This document shows, in pieces, positions 7,789-17,556 of a DNA stretch of 28,531 nucleotides. The notes below the pieces were generated by a model. That model had not been told where the DNA came from. It saw only the letters and a list, made by a program, of their open reading frames with translations, and ran no database searches. A program made the position numbers and the translations under genes. The stretch comes from Desulfobulbus sp. (GTDB lineage Bacteria; Desulfobacterota; Desulfobulbia; Desulfobulbales; Desulfobulbaceae), in NCBI GenBank assembly GCA_028684915.1, contig JAQUEZ010000071.1, positions 1 to 28,531 on the forward strand, read 5' to 3'. Numbering within the stretch: the stretch's first letter is position 1; the number at the start of each line of letters is the position of its first letter.

Positions 7789-8712
7789 TTACAATGTCTC
7801 AAAAATAAAAGGGAGCGAATCCGACAATGTCGCACCATCTATCATCAACATGAACAGTCGATCCACCCCCAGAGCAATACCGGCGCACTCTCCCATGGCC
7901 GGTAAATCAGCAAGGAATTTCTCCGGCAGACCGGCCTTGCCTCCGGATGCGTGGATACGATCTATCTCCTGTTGAAAGCGCTGTCGTTGTTCATCAGCGT
8001 CAGCTAATTCCGAAAACCCGTTAGCGAGTTCCACCCCTGCGATGTAGAGCTCGAAACGCTCAGCAAGGTGCGGCCCGCCTGGCTTACGCCGGGCAAGTGA
8101 ACCAAGGACTGCGGGATAGTCGTAAAGAAAGGTCGGCTTCGTTGTTCCCAGATACGGCTCCACCGATGTCACGAGCACTTCATCAAAATTATCCTGCGCC
8201 AAGACCTCGTCCACGGCCATGGCGGCATAGCGTTGAAAGGCCTCAGCCACACTCAAGCGTTCCCAAGGCGGAGAGAGATCCACTTGCCGCTCACCACAGA
8301 CAAGGACATGACCATTATCGATACCACCAACCTTTAACGAGGCAAAACTCTTTGCCAAAGCGCAGATCAAGGCCTCGCACTCGACCATGAGTTCCTCATA
8401 GCTCCAGCCTTTGTGGTACCACTCCAACATGGTGAACTCGGAATGGTGCAATCGGCCGAGTTCTTCCTTACGAAAACAATGGCAAATTTGAAAGATGCGA
8501 TCGCAACCCCGGGCAAGGAGGCGCTTCATGCAGAGTTCCGGAGAAGTCTGCAAAAAAAAACCCTCACTGGTAAAGGGGATAATATTGGATTCGGGAATAA
8601 GAACGGGGAGGCGAACCGGGGTATCGACTTCAATATAGGCGCGCTCATAGAAAAAGGAGCGCATAGCTTGCAGCAGCTGAGATCGCTGCTGCAAGCCTCT
8701 AGCTGAAAGCAT
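7789..8712 (-). CDS. epmA: EpmA: elongation factor P--(R)-beta-lysine ligase
   Basis: A 307-residue class II aminoacyl-tRNA-synthetase paralogue (GenX/PoxA/YjeA) that attaches lysine or (R)-beta-lysine to EF-P. It has the LysRS catalytic core but no N-terminal anticodon-binding OB fold, which distinguishes it from LysRS (about 500 residues). Motif 2 is at about 80-99 (FRKEELGRLHHSEFTMLEWY). Motif 3 is at about 278-287 (GIALGVDRLF), near the C-terminus. The start ATG (8712) lies 6 bases after the efp stop, so enzyme and substrate are made from one mRNA. EpmB, the lysine 2,3-aminomutase that usually supplies (R)-beta-lysine, is not in this window. The identification rests on domain layout plus the efp neighbour. 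Confidence 0.95.
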   Translation of the reverse strand: MLSARGLQQRSQLLQAMRSFFYERAYIEVDTPVRLPVLIPESNIIPFTSEGFFLQTSPELCMKRLLARGCDRIFQICHCFRKEELGRLHHSEFTMLEWYHKGWSYEELMVECEALICALAKSFASLKVGGIDNGHVLVCGERQVDLSPPWERLSVAEAFQRYAAMAVDEVLAQDNFDEVLVTSVEPYLGTTKPTFLYDYPAVLGSLARRKPGGPHLAERFELYIAGVELANGFSELADADEQRQRFQQEIDRIHASGGKAGLPEKFLADLPAMGECAGIALGVDRLFMLMIDGATLSDSLPFIFETL

Positions 8713-8718
8713 ACGACT

Positions 8719-9282
8719 TTATTCTTTAACGCGAGTAATGTAGGTACCGGTACGGGTATCTATTTGAATTTTATCCCCCTGCTCGACAAAAGGCGGTACC
8801 TGCAGCTGAAACCCGGTTTCCACGGTGACCGGCTTGGTGTCGGACCCTGAGGTATCCCCTTTGGCCCAAGGATCGGCGGTGGTCACTTCCAGGTTGACAA
8901 AGGTTGGAAGCGTGATATCGATGGGCCGCTCGCCAAAAAACAGCACCTGAACCTCCATGTTGTCGATGAGGAAGCTCAGGTTGTCGCCAAGTTGCTCCTT
9001 GGTGAGGAAGATTTGCTCGTAAGAGGATGTATCCATAAAATGATACTCAGCCTCCTGGGCGTAGAGGAACTGCATGGTTCGCTCCTCAAGATTGGGCCTA
9101 TCGAATTTATCGTTAGACCGATAGGTCTGGGTGAACTGCACCCCGGTGATCATGTTGCGCATTTTGGTGCGATAGAGAGCCTGTCCTTTTCCCGGCTTGG
9201 AAAAATCAAAATCTGTGATGATGTACGGCTCACCATCGATTTGAATTTTCAACCCTTTGCGCAAATCAGAAGCTGTGTACAT
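8719..9282 (-). CDS. efp: Translation elongation factor P
   Basis: A 187-residue EF-P, which enters the ribosomal E site and relieves stalling at polyproline stretches. It has the KOW-like N-domain (about 1-62) followed by two OB domains, and ends in TGTYITRVKE. The domain I loop reads SKPGKGQAL, placing the modifiable lysine at K32, the EpmA target. Flanking PGKGQA matches the beta-lysylated subgroup rather than the rhamnosylated (Arg) one. The ATG at 9282 follows AAGGA by 7 bases. A candidate sigma70 promoter sits about 50 bases upstream (9330-9358). It forms a two-gene operon with epmA. Confidence 0.97.
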   Translation of the reverse strand: MYTASDLRKGLKIQIDGEPYIITDFDFSKPGKGQALYRTKMRNMITGVQFTQTYRSNDKFDRPNLEERTMQFLYAQEAEYHFMDTSSYEQIFLTKEQLGDNLSFLIDNMEVQVLFFGERPIDITLPTFVNLEVTTADPWAKGDTSGSDTKPVTVETGFQLQVPPFVEQGDKIQIDTRTGTYITRVKE

Positions 9283-9329
9283 AGACGTATCCTTAACTCA
9301 TTATTAATCGGTTCATTTAAAGGGGGACT

Positions 9330-9358
9330 ATGTTACGTGAAGTCCTTCTATTTTTCAA
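9330..9358 (-). promoter_or_regulatory. Candidate sigma70 promoter of efp-epmA
   Basis: Read on the minus strand, TTGAAA (9358-9353) is followed after exactly 17 bases by TAACAT (9335-9330). The match to consensus is 5/6 and 4/6. Transcription would start near 9322, giving a leader of about 40 bases that includes the AAGGA site of efp. It lies in the 190-bp gap between efp and the divergent phosphodiesterase gene. This rests on sequence pattern alone. Confidence 0.42.
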
Positions 9359-9472
9359 CTGCTTCCTGCATAACAAATCACTTTCTCTGGATAAGCATGC
9401 CTCAGCACTTGTTTTCCACCCCTTTTTTTTTTACATTGCCATTTTAAACATTTCTTTAGCCGACCCTTTTCC

Positions 9473-9970
9473 ATGATTATTAAAGCAGGCATTCTTTCCG
9501 ATACCCACCTTGTCCGAGCGGACAGCCGGTTTAAAAAACAGGTTCGCCACTGCTTTAGAGGCTGCGATATAATCATCCACGCCGGTGACCTGACCAATCC
9601 CTCAATCCTTGAAGTTTTCGATGAAATTGAGGTAGTTGCGGTGCATGGCAATATGTGCGGCGAGCCAGCGCGCGCATTGTATCCGGCCAGACAACTTTTC
9701 CCCTTTGGCCGATTTACCATAGGCCTTACCCACGGCGCAGACCTTGGCCTTGACATCGAGAACGCCCTTTTTACACTCTTTCCCGAAGCCAACTGCATGA
9801 TCTACGGACACACCCATCGCCCAAGCATCCAACATTATGGCAATGTACTCATGCTCAACCCGGGAAGCTTTCAGACGACCGGTCGCTACGGGGCCCCCGG
9901 AACCTATGCCATCCTTGAGGCAGGTGACCTGCTTAAAGCCTCGATCCACGAGATATCACCACTGCCATGA
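9473..9970 (+). CDS. YfcE/MJ0936-type metallophosphodiesterase
   Basis: A 165-residue calcineurin-like phosphoesterase of the small YfcE/MJ0936 group. The five metal-binding blocks are visible: SDTH (D10, H12), HAGD (D39), VHGN (N60), THG (H87) and GHTH (112-115, H113/H115). The LNPGS motif (about 128-132) is also typical of this group. Members hydrolyse phosphodiesters in vitro; the natural substrate is generally unknown. It is cytoplasmic, with no signal peptide. Its stop overlaps the start of the HIT gene (ATGA at 9967-9970), making it the first gene of a three-gene operon with the HIT protein and mutS. No convincing Shine-Dalgarno site is seen before the ATG at 9473. Confidence 0.9.
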   Translation: MIIKAGILSDTHLVRADSRFKKQVRHCFRGCDIIIHAGDLTNPSILEVFDEIEVVAVHGNMCGEPARALYPARQLFPFGRFTIGLTHGADLGLDIENALFTLFPEANCMIYGHTHRPSIQHYGNVLMLNPGSFQTTGRYGAPGTYAILEAGDLLKASIHEISPLP

Positions 9971-10473
9971 AAAACCTTTGGACGCCATGGAGAATGGAGC
10001 ACGTCTGCGGATCGGCGCCGCGATATCCAGGCTGCCTGTTCGAACCACCAGATGAGGTCACCTTTTCAAAGCAACATCTGTTGCTGTTTCGCGATGAGCT
10101 GGTTGTCATTCTGCTCAACCGCTTTCCCTATGCAAACGGACATTTGCTGCTCGCTCCGCGGCGCCACGTGGCGGATCTTACCGAACTCAATACGGCGGAA
10201 CAGCTGCGAATAATGGAGCTGCTCTCCAGCAGTAGCACTATCATTCGCCGTCATCTCTGCTGCCATGGCATCAACATCGGTCTCAATCTCGGGAAAGCTG
10301 CCGGGGCCGGGATTGCCGATCATCTCCATTTCCATCTCGTCCCCCGCTGGGAAGATGATCATAATTTTATAACCGTATGCGCAGAAATCCGTACCATTCC
10401 CCAGCACATCGAGACCACTTTCGATTTGTTGCTTGATGACTTCCAACAGCTTCTGCCCCTCTCTTCCCCATGA
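9967..10473 (+). CDS. HIT-family nucleotide hydrolase/transferase
   Basis: A 168-residue histidine-triad protein. The HIT motif is H119-L-H121-F-H123-L-V; its middle histidine (H121) is the expected nucleotidylated residue. It opens with LWTPWRMEHV, the hallmark of the branch annotated as diadenosine tetraphosphate phosphorylase/AP4A hydrolase-like, and carries the substrate-pocket segments NRFPYANGHLLLAPRRHV and GINIGLNLGKAAGAGI. The likely substrates are dinucleoside polyphosphates or adenylyl conjugates; the exact one cannot be read from sequence. The gene overlaps its neighbours on both sides by ATGA (9967-9970 and 10470-10473), so translation of all three is probably coupled. Confidence 0.92.
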   Translation: MKNLWTPWRMEHVCGSAPRYPGCLFEPPDEVTFSKQHLLLFRDELVVILLNRFPYANGHLLLAPRRHVADLTELNTAEQLRIMELLSSSSTIIRRHLCCHGINIGLNLGKAAGAGIADHLHFHLVPRWEDDHNFITVCAEIRTIPQHIETTFDLLLDDFQQLLPLSSP

Positions 10474-13127
10474 GCGCACCTAAAATCACTCCCATGCTCC
10501 AGCAATATCTGGAGATTAAAGAACAGCACCCCGGCACAATCCTTTTTTACCGGATGGGTGATTTTTACGAGATGTTTTTTGAGGATGCCGAGGTCGCATC
10601 CAAAACCCTCGGCATTACCCTTACCTCACGTAGCCACAAAGACGACGCCAACAAAATTCCGATGTGCGGTGTCCCTTTTCATGCCGTCACCGGCTACCTG
10701 GGTAAAATGATCAAAGCGGGGTTCCGAGTCGCCCTATGCGAACAGGTAGAAGACCCCAAGGCAGCCAAAGGCATCGTCAAACGTGAAGTGGTCCGGGTGG
10801 TTTCACCAGGTGTCACCACCGAGGACCAGCTGCTTGATGCCAAGGCCGACTGTTATGTCAGCGCTCTGGTCATCGAAAAAAAATCAACCAAAACACTTTT
10901 GGCCGGGCTTGCTTTTGTCGACATCTCCACCGGCCGGTTCCAACTCACGGAAATCAGCTACCCGGCCAACAACACTGCCGCCCTTATCGATACTTTTACC
11001 CGGCTACGGCCTGCCGAACTGTTGGTGCCGCAGGCCGAAACGGAAGCACTGGCCGAGCTCACCAAACAGCTCACCACTGAACTGGGCCAACTCTGCCTGA
11101 CACCTCGACCGGATTTTCAATTTGAACGTGTAGCCGCCCTTACCACCCTCACCGAACACTTCCAGACCGTAAACCTGGCAGGTTTTGGGTGTGATCAGTT
11201 CAGCGCGGCCATCAACGCCGCCGGCGCACTTCTTCAATATCTGCACGAGACGCAAAAATCCGATCTGGCCCATATCAAACAGCTTTGTCCCCTCCACCAG
11301 AGCGGCTATCTCATTATCGACGACTCCTCACGCCGCAATCTCGAGCTGACAGAAACCTTGGTTGGCGGACAACGCCAGGGATCGCTCCTGGCGGCCCTCG
11401 ATTTGACCGCAACGCCCATGGGTGCGCGATTACTCCGCCGGTGGCTACTTTTCCCCCTGCAGGATCGACTGCAGATAGACGCGCGTTTAGATACTGTGGA
11501 GGAATTGCTCCAAAACACAGAGGTCCGCAAAAATATGCAGACCCTACTGGCAGCGGTTTACGATATCGAACGTCTTTGCAGTCGCTTAGTTCTTGGCCAT
11601 GGTAATGCCCGCGACATGAGTGCGATCAAAACCTCATTAACCCAGCTCCCACGCCTCCAAGAACTGCTTAAAAAGTGCACCTCACCACTGCTACGGGACA
11701 TGATGTCCTCTTTTGATATCCTCGAAGACCTGCATGCCTTAATCGATACAGCCATCCGCGATGATGCACCCATCACCCTTCGTGAAGGCAACTTGATTTG
11801 CGATGGGTACAATGCCGAGCTCGACCATCTTTTATTACTGCTGCGTGACGGTAAAAAGATGATCTTGCAATTGGAAAACGAGGAGCGAGAACGCTCGGGA
11901 TTAAATAAACTTAAAGTCGGCTACAATAAAGTATTCGGCTATTACTTTGAAGTCAGCCGCAGCCAGGCGGTGGAATTACCTGAATATTTTATTCGCAAAC
12001 AAACCCTGGTGAATGCCGAGCGTTTCATTACACCGGAGTTAAAAGAGCTCGAAAATTCAATTATCACTGCCCACGATCGACGGCTAGAGTTGGAATACTC
12101 CCTTTTTATCGAGGTGCGGGAGCAGCTGGTTCAACAGGACCGGAGGCTGCTGCATACCGCAGAAATATTGGCGGAACTCGATGTGCTCACAACCTTTGCC
12201 GAATTGGCGGTTCGATTTCGTTACTGTCGCCCCAAGATCAGTGGAGATCGCAGTTTGACTATTACTGAAGGTCGGCATCCGGTCATTGAACGCAGCCTTC
12301 CACCGGGACGATTTGTACCCAACGATGTCCATCTCAACCAAGAGCAGCAAGAAGTTCTTATCATCACCGGACCGAACATGGCCGGAAAATCCACAGTTCT
12401 TCGGCAAACTGCACTTATTGTGCTGATGGCTCATATCGGTTGTTTTGTCCCAGCGGAGTCTGCCGAATTATGTCTGGTGGATCGAATTTTCACCCGAGTC
12501 GGCGCCATGGATGATCTTCGGCGGGGACAGTCGACCTTTATGGTAGAAATGAACGAGACCGCCAATATCTTAAATAATGCAACCAACGATAGCCTGGTCA
12601 TCCTGGATGAGATTGGCCGAGGAACGTCAACCTACGATGGTCTCGCCATTGCATGGGCGGTTGCGGAGGAATTGGCGCAAAAAAATGGCCGGGGAGTAAA
12701 GACCCTGTTCGCTACCCACTACCATGAACTCACCGATCTTTCTGCAACCAGTGATAAAATAAAGAATTTTTCGATTGCGGTTAAGGAGTGGAACGACACA
12801 ATCATTTTCCTCCACAAATTTGTACAAGGGGCGACCAACCGGAGTTACGGGATTCAAGTGGCGTCACTGGCAGGTGTACCGAATAAAGTCATTACCCGGG
12901 CCTACGAGATACTTAAAAACATCGAACTCGGCGAATTCACTCCACAGGGGCAACCAAAATTTGCGCCTACACCAGCATCCGCCAAAAAATCCCCGCAGCA
13001 ACTGGCTCTTTTTTCTCCTCCCCCCTCCCCGGCAATTGATTTTCTCCGCCAAATTCGACCGGACGACCTCACCCCCAAGCAGGCGCTGAATCTGCTCTAC
13101 CAAGCGGTTGAGCTTGCCCAAAAATAA
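10470..13127 (+). CDS. mutS: DNA mismatch repair protein MutS
   Basis: An 885-residue MutS, full length for the family (about 850-880). The N-terminal mismatch-binding domain has the F-x-E motif (F32-Y33-E34 in GDFYEMF), which stacks on mispaired bases. The connector, lever (HDRRLELEYSLF) and clamp regions follow. The ABC-type ATPase has Walker A at 634-641 (GPNMAGKS), a signature loop near RRGQSTFMVEM, and Walker B with D713/E714 in LVILDEIGRGTST. The C-terminal tail ends in a small helical tetramerisation-like segment (PDDLTPKQALNLLYQAVEL) after a Pro/Ser-rich linker (about 830-855). It initiates repair of replication errors together with MutL, which is not in the window. The start overlaps the HIT gene by ATGA. 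Confidence 0.97.
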   Translation: MSAPKITPMLQQYLEIKEQHPGTILFYRMGDFYEMFFEDAEVASKTLGITLTSRSHKDDANKIPMCGVPFHAVTGYLGKMIKAGFRVALCEQVEDPKAAKGIVKREVVRVVSPGVTTEDQLLDAKADCYVSALVIEKKSTKTLLAGLAFVDISTGRFQLTEISYPANNTAALIDTFTRLRPAELLVPQAETEALAELTKQLTTELGQLCLTPRPDFQFERVAALTTLTEHFQTVNLAGFGCDQFSAAINAAGALLQYLHETQKSDLAHIKQLCPLHQSGYLIIDDSSRRNLELTETLVGGQRQGSLLAALDLTATPMGARLLRRWLLFPLQDRLQIDARLDTVEELLQNTEVRKNMQTLLAAVYDIERLCSRLVLGHGNARDMSAIKTSLTQLPRLQELLKKCTSPLLRDMMSSFDILEDLHALIDTAIRDDAPITLREGNLICDGYNAELDHLLLLLRDGKKMILQLENEERERSGLNKLKVGYNKVFGYYFEVSRSQAVELPEYFIRKQTLVNAERFITPELKELENSIITAHDRRLELEYSLFIEVREQLVQQDRRLLHTAEILAELDVLTTFAELAVRFRYCRPKISGDRSLTITEGRHPVIERSLPPGRFVPNDVHLNQEQQEVLIITGPNMAGKSTVLRQTALIVLMAHIGCFVPAESAELCLVDRIFTRVGAMDDLRRGQSTFMVEMNETANILNNATNDSLVILDEIGRGTSTYDGLAIAWAVAEELAQKNGRGVKTLFATHYHELTDLSATSDKIKNFSIAVKEWNDTIIFLHKFVQGATNRSYGIQVASLAGVPNKVITRAYEILKNIELGEFTPQGQPKFAPTPASAKKSPQQLALFSPPPSPAIDFLRQIRPDDLTPKQALNLLYQAVELAQK

Positions 13128-13228
13128 CCCCGGTGCCCCCTGGTTAAATTTTTTTAATTTTTCAACTACCTATCAATTTTAATTTTTTTCTAATCTCTCC
13201 ACGACCCTGTAATAAAAGTACAATTTCT

Positions 13229-13257
13229 TTTACTCTAAGGTTGAAATGGGTTATAGT
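13229..13257 (+). promoter_or_regulatory. Candidate sigma70 promoter of the amidase gene
   Basis: TTTACT (13229-13234), a 17-base spacer and TATAGT (13252-13257) match the -35 and -10 consensus at 4/6 and 5/6. Transcription would begin about 70 bases before the amidase ATG. The surrounding 206-bp gap after mutS is very A/T-rich. Just behind the mutS stop, AACC and GGTT (about 13126-13145) flank a run of A3T7, a weak candidate for the mutS terminator. Confidence 0.4.
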
Positions 13258-13333
13258 GAAACCAATGAGCTAGGAGCTTATTTTTTGGAACAAACTTGAT
13301 TGAAGCTTTTGCACTTTTAAGAAAGTCATCCCC

Positions 13334-15178
13334 ATGCCTGCCTCAATTCTGAGAACTGTACACTACAAAAGTTCTCCTCCCATACTCTTCCTTCTGTTGT
13401 GTCTCTGGATTATCTTGATCCCAGGCACCCTTTTGGCACGTTCAACGGAAAAGCCGTTACCGGCGATCAAAGTCCATACTGTTTCAGCCAGCCCTGAACA
13501 GCGCTACGATGCCACAAAAGCAAAGTTGGCGAAACTGCTGACCAGTAAACCTTCCAATGCCCAGCGAAGCAATTGGCTCATCCTTGCAAACGCTTTTCGT
13601 GAACTTTATTTACAAACCAAAGGATCGGAAATCGGCCCTTCCTGTCTGTTTATGCAGGCCAGAGTTTTTCATCTTATGCATATTCGCTCTCATCATGGAG
13701 AAGATGCTGAATCTGCACGAAGAATCTACCTGGAGTTAGCCGACCTTTATCCAGGGCACCCTCTAAGCGACGACGCGCTGTACAAAGCCGCATCGCTGAC
13801 AAGCGTCGTTGAAAAGAAAACCCCCTCAGCAGAAAGCCTCTATCAACAAATAATCAACCAGTACCCCAAAGGTGATTTCCTAAGCAAAGCACAACAACAG
13901 CTCCAAAAACAGCAACCAACACCTAGCAAGGTCGAGGCGCCTGTTCTTGATCAAACACCAAACGGGGCCGCATTAACTAAAGAAGATCAAAGAGAGTCTT
14001 TTCTTTTGCCCCAAATAGGACCGAGCAAATTCTGGTCGTCTGCGCAATATAGCCGGGTAGTCATCAGCGCAAGTAGCATAATTCCCTATGCGATTAAGCA
14101 GGAGAATGATTCGATTTTAGTCGATTTGCAGCGAAGCAGTATCGAACCCAAACTTTGCGGGGTTCAACAGTTTAGTGATGGCCTATTGCAAGAAGTGAGC
14201 ACAAGCAAGACGGAGAACGATGTCGTTCGCATCCAGCTACATTTGCATCCATTTAGCGAATACAAAGCGTTTATCCTTAAGGATCCGTTTCGTCTTGTTG
14301 TAGATATCTACGGAGAAGAAAATACCCCTCCGGTCCCCCCTGCGCTTCCGGCCCAAAATAAAAACATTGTTCCAGAGAATAAAGCAACAGGGACAATTGC
14401 AGTTTTAACCGACCATAAAAAAAGAGCTGTAACCAGCTCTTCGCCGCATATCAAAATGCAACGAGAACATCTATCCCTTGCCCAGCAACTTGGTTTGGGG
14501 GTGAAAACCATTGTCATCGACCCAGGGCATGGCGGCAAAGATCCGGGAGCAATGGCATTTGGTATGAAGGAAAAGGATATCGTTCTTGGTGTATCAAAAA
14601 AATTGGCCAAGGTTCTTACGGAGACCTTTCATTATCAGGTGGTTTTGACACGGACCAAGGACGTATACATTCCACTGGAAAAGAGAACGGCGATTGCCAA
14701 TGCAAAAAAGGCCGATCTGTTCGTCTCCATTCACGTCAATGCGCATCCAAATCAAGCCAACAGTGGCATTGAAACGTATTTTCTTAACCTTGCCACAGAC
14801 TCAGATGCCATGCGGGTCGCAGCCCTGGAAAACGCCTCCTCAACCCATAGTATTGGTGAGTTGCAGGATATCCTCAGCTCCCTGATGAACAATTCGAAAA
14901 TTGACGAATCATCCCGCTTAGCCCGCTTTGTGCAGACAACCCTGATCAACGGTTTCACTGCAACCTATAAACCCCGTGACCTTGGGGTCAAACAGGCTCC
15001 CTTTTACGTATTAATTGGGGCGGAAATGCCGGCTATCCTCGCGGAAATTTCCTTCATCACTAACCCGAAAGAAGCTCAGCTCCTCAAAAACAACGCTCAT
15101 CTGGATATAATCGCGCTGCAATTAGCCGGTGGCATTGTTGCGTACATCGACCATCACCGAGCTGCGGTTCGGTTCTAG
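13334..15178 (+). CDS. Exported N-acetylmuramoyl-L-alanine amidase (TPR-AMIN-Amidase_3)
   Basis: A 614-residue AmiC-type cell-wall amidase, which cuts the lactyl-peptide bond of peptidoglycan during cell separation. A signal peptide or anchor spans about 16-36 (LFLLLCLWIILIPGTLLA). Residues 55-195 hold TPR-like repeats (for example ARRIYLELADLYPGHPLSDDALYKAA and AESLYQQIINQYPKG). An AMIN domain (about 235-330) would bind wall or Tol-Pal-type partners. The catalytic Amidase_3 domain (about 390-608) has zinc ligands H399 (DPGHGGKDPG), E413 and H467 (SIHVNAHP), and catalytic E571 (LAEISFITN). A linker of about 55 Pro/Ala/Lys-rich residues precedes it. The Shine-Dalgarno site is weak (AAGAAAG). 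The gene stands alone, with its own candidate promoter, and faces the atp operon tail to tail. Confidence 0.93.
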   Translation: MPASILRTVHYKSSPPILFLLLCLWIILIPGTLLARSTEKPLPAIKVHTVSASPEQRYDATKAKLAKLLTSKPSNAQRSNWLILANAFRELYLQTKGSEIGPSCLFMQARVFHLMHIRSHHGEDAESARRIYLELADLYPGHPLSDDALYKAASLTSVVEKKTPSAESLYQQIINQYPKGDFLSKAQQQLQKQQPTPSKVEAPVLDQTPNGAALTKEDQRESFLLPQIGPSKFWSSAQYSRVVISASSIIPYAIKQENDSILVDLQRSSIEPKLCGVQQFSDGLLQEVSTSKTENDVVRIQLHLHPFSEYKAFILKDPFRLVVDIYGEENTPPVPPALPAQNKNIVPENKATGTIAVLTDHKKRAVTSSSPHIKMQREHLSLAQQLGLGVKTIVIDPGHGGKDPGAMAFGMKEKDIVLGVSKKLAKVLTETFHYQVVLTRTKDVYIPLEKRTAIANAKKADLFVSIHVNAHPNQANSGIETYFLNLATDSDAMRVAALENASSTHSIGELQDILSSLMNNSKIDESSRLARFVQTTLINGFTATYKPRDLGVKQAPFYVLIGAEMPAILAEISFITNPKEAQLLKNNAHLDIIALQLAGGIVAYIDHHRAAVRF

Positions 15179-15590
15179 TCGTGTGGCGTCAGTCTTCATT
15201 GTGAATTGGATATTCCGGCGAAACAAAGGGCTGTGACACTTCGCCTTTGTTTATTGGTGCAATAAGTTTTGGCGTAGTCGGCGACCGTCAAAAGCCAGGG
15301 AACTGCTGTTGGGTAAATTGACGCGTTTACGGCTTTTTTTTCCGACACCGCAGCTTTGTTCAGTCTGGATCACACCGACTCAGTTTGCAGGACCAGACAA
15401 GGCCAAATAATTCTCGAATATTTCGCATGGCAAACCTATCTTTTCGCACAATGCCCTTGTATTGAATATAGGTAGACAAAACACCGGTTGAAGGTTGCCT
15501 ACGACTATCCCCTTGGATATACCTGCCTTTTTCGATAAGCTGCTGCCGGTTTACGGAATACGTACAAATTATAATGCTGCCAACAGAACA
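15179..15590. other. Amidase-atp convergent intergenic region
   Basis: About 410 bases without a recognisable intact gene. Near the amidase end, AACAAAGG and CCTTTGTT (about 15220-15250) can form an 8-bp stem that competes with a GGCGAA/TTCGCC pairing. Further on, the 15277-15346 structure is described separately. On the minus strand, 15428-15360 reads MRNIRELFGLVWSCKLSR followed by a stop. A second frame then stays open to 15196. Together they faintly recall the start of an IS21-type IstA transposase, but the match is by eye and weak. Confidence 0.4.
15277..15346 (+). terminator. Possible terminator of the amidase transcript (branched hairpin with T8)
   Basis: AAAAGCC (15290-15296) pairs with GGCTTTT (15331-15337), and an outer GTCGG (15277-15281) with CCGAC (15342-15346). 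The long loop contains a small GTAAA/TTTAC stem (about 15313-15330). A run of eight T (15334-15341) follows the GGC arm. This could end transcription from the amidase gene about 160 bases after its stop, but the loop is long for an intrinsic terminator, so this is tentative. Confidence 0.33.
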
Positions 15591-15623
15591 AAAAAAAAGC
15601 CGCCTTTTACAAGGCGGCTTTTT
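15591..15623. terminator. Strong bidirectional terminator at the end of the atp operon
   Basis: AAGCCGCCTT (15597-15606) pairs perfectly with AAGGCGGCTT (15611-15620) around a 4-base loop. On the minus strand the stem runs into an uninterrupted T tract (the A run up to 15598), 19 bases or so past the atpC stop. On the plus strand it is followed by T5. It should end the atp transcript and block read-through from the amidase side. Confidence 0.92.
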
Positions 15624-15641
15624 CATGCTCTCTTTCGGATA

Positions 15642-16058
15642 TCAGTTGCGAGTCATCTCCGCAGTTCTGATACGAGCCATGGCCCGTTGCAGGGCTGCTT
15701 CAGCTCTGATCCGATTGATTTTTTCAGTGCTTTGCTGTGCCTGAGTCAGGCGCTTCTCAGCACGTTCCTTGGCACGCATGGCACGTTCTACGTTGATATC
15801 GTTTCCAAACTCGGCACTTTCAACGAGGAAGGTGATTTTGTTGTTGGATACCTCGGTAAAACCGCCGGACACCATCAGGAATTTGGACACACGGTCTTTT
15901 TTGAAGCTCAGTGTGCCGGTTTTAATTGTACTCAAAAAAGGAGCATGATTGGCAAGTACACCAAACTCACCACCAACACCGGGCGCAGTGACGATATCGA
16001 CCTCTTCACTGACAACCGCTCCGTTTGGGGTAACTACTTCTAATTGAATCTGCGCCAT
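15642..16058 (-). CDS. atpC: ATP synthase F1 subunit epsilon
   Basis: A 138-residue epsilon subunit, part of the F1 central stalk, which couples rotation and can inhibit ATP hydrolysis. The N-terminal beta sandwich (about 1-86) begins [37 protein letters not shown], a classic epsilon start. The C-terminal helical hairpin (about 90-135: [14 protein letters not shown] and [15 protein letters not shown]) is complete, so the inhibitory extended conformation is possible. It is the last gene of the atp operon, 30 bases after atpD and just before a strong terminator. Confidence 0.96.
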   Translation of the reverse strand: MAQIQLEVVTPNGAVVSEEVDIVTAPGVGGEFGVLANHAPFLSTIKTGTLSFKKDRVSKFLMVSGGFTEVSNNKITFLVESAEFGNDINVERAMRAKERAEKRLTQAQQSTEKINRIRAEAALQRAMARIRTAEMTRN

Positions 16059-16088
16059 TGCTCGTACCTCAGGTCAGAGTAGAAGGGA

Positions 16089-17531
<1,443 letters not shown>

Positions 17532-17556
17532 TTAAAATACCATTAGGTATTGAATA

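Noticed and set aside
7740..7799. AGACATT/AATGTCT inverted repeat between the phosphatase and epmA
   Set aside because: The 46-base loop and absence of a T tract make a terminator unlikely. A 7-bp match at this distance is expected by chance.
7789..8712. Reading this gene as a truncated lysyl-tRNA synthetase
   Set aside because: The missing OB fold is normal for EpmA, motifs 2 and 3 are intact, and efp is directly upstream.
15360..15626. 88-residue minus-strand frame after atpC
   Set aside because: Its first codons lie in the atp terminator hairpin. Only its last 22 codons look even faintly like a protein (see the IS21 finding).
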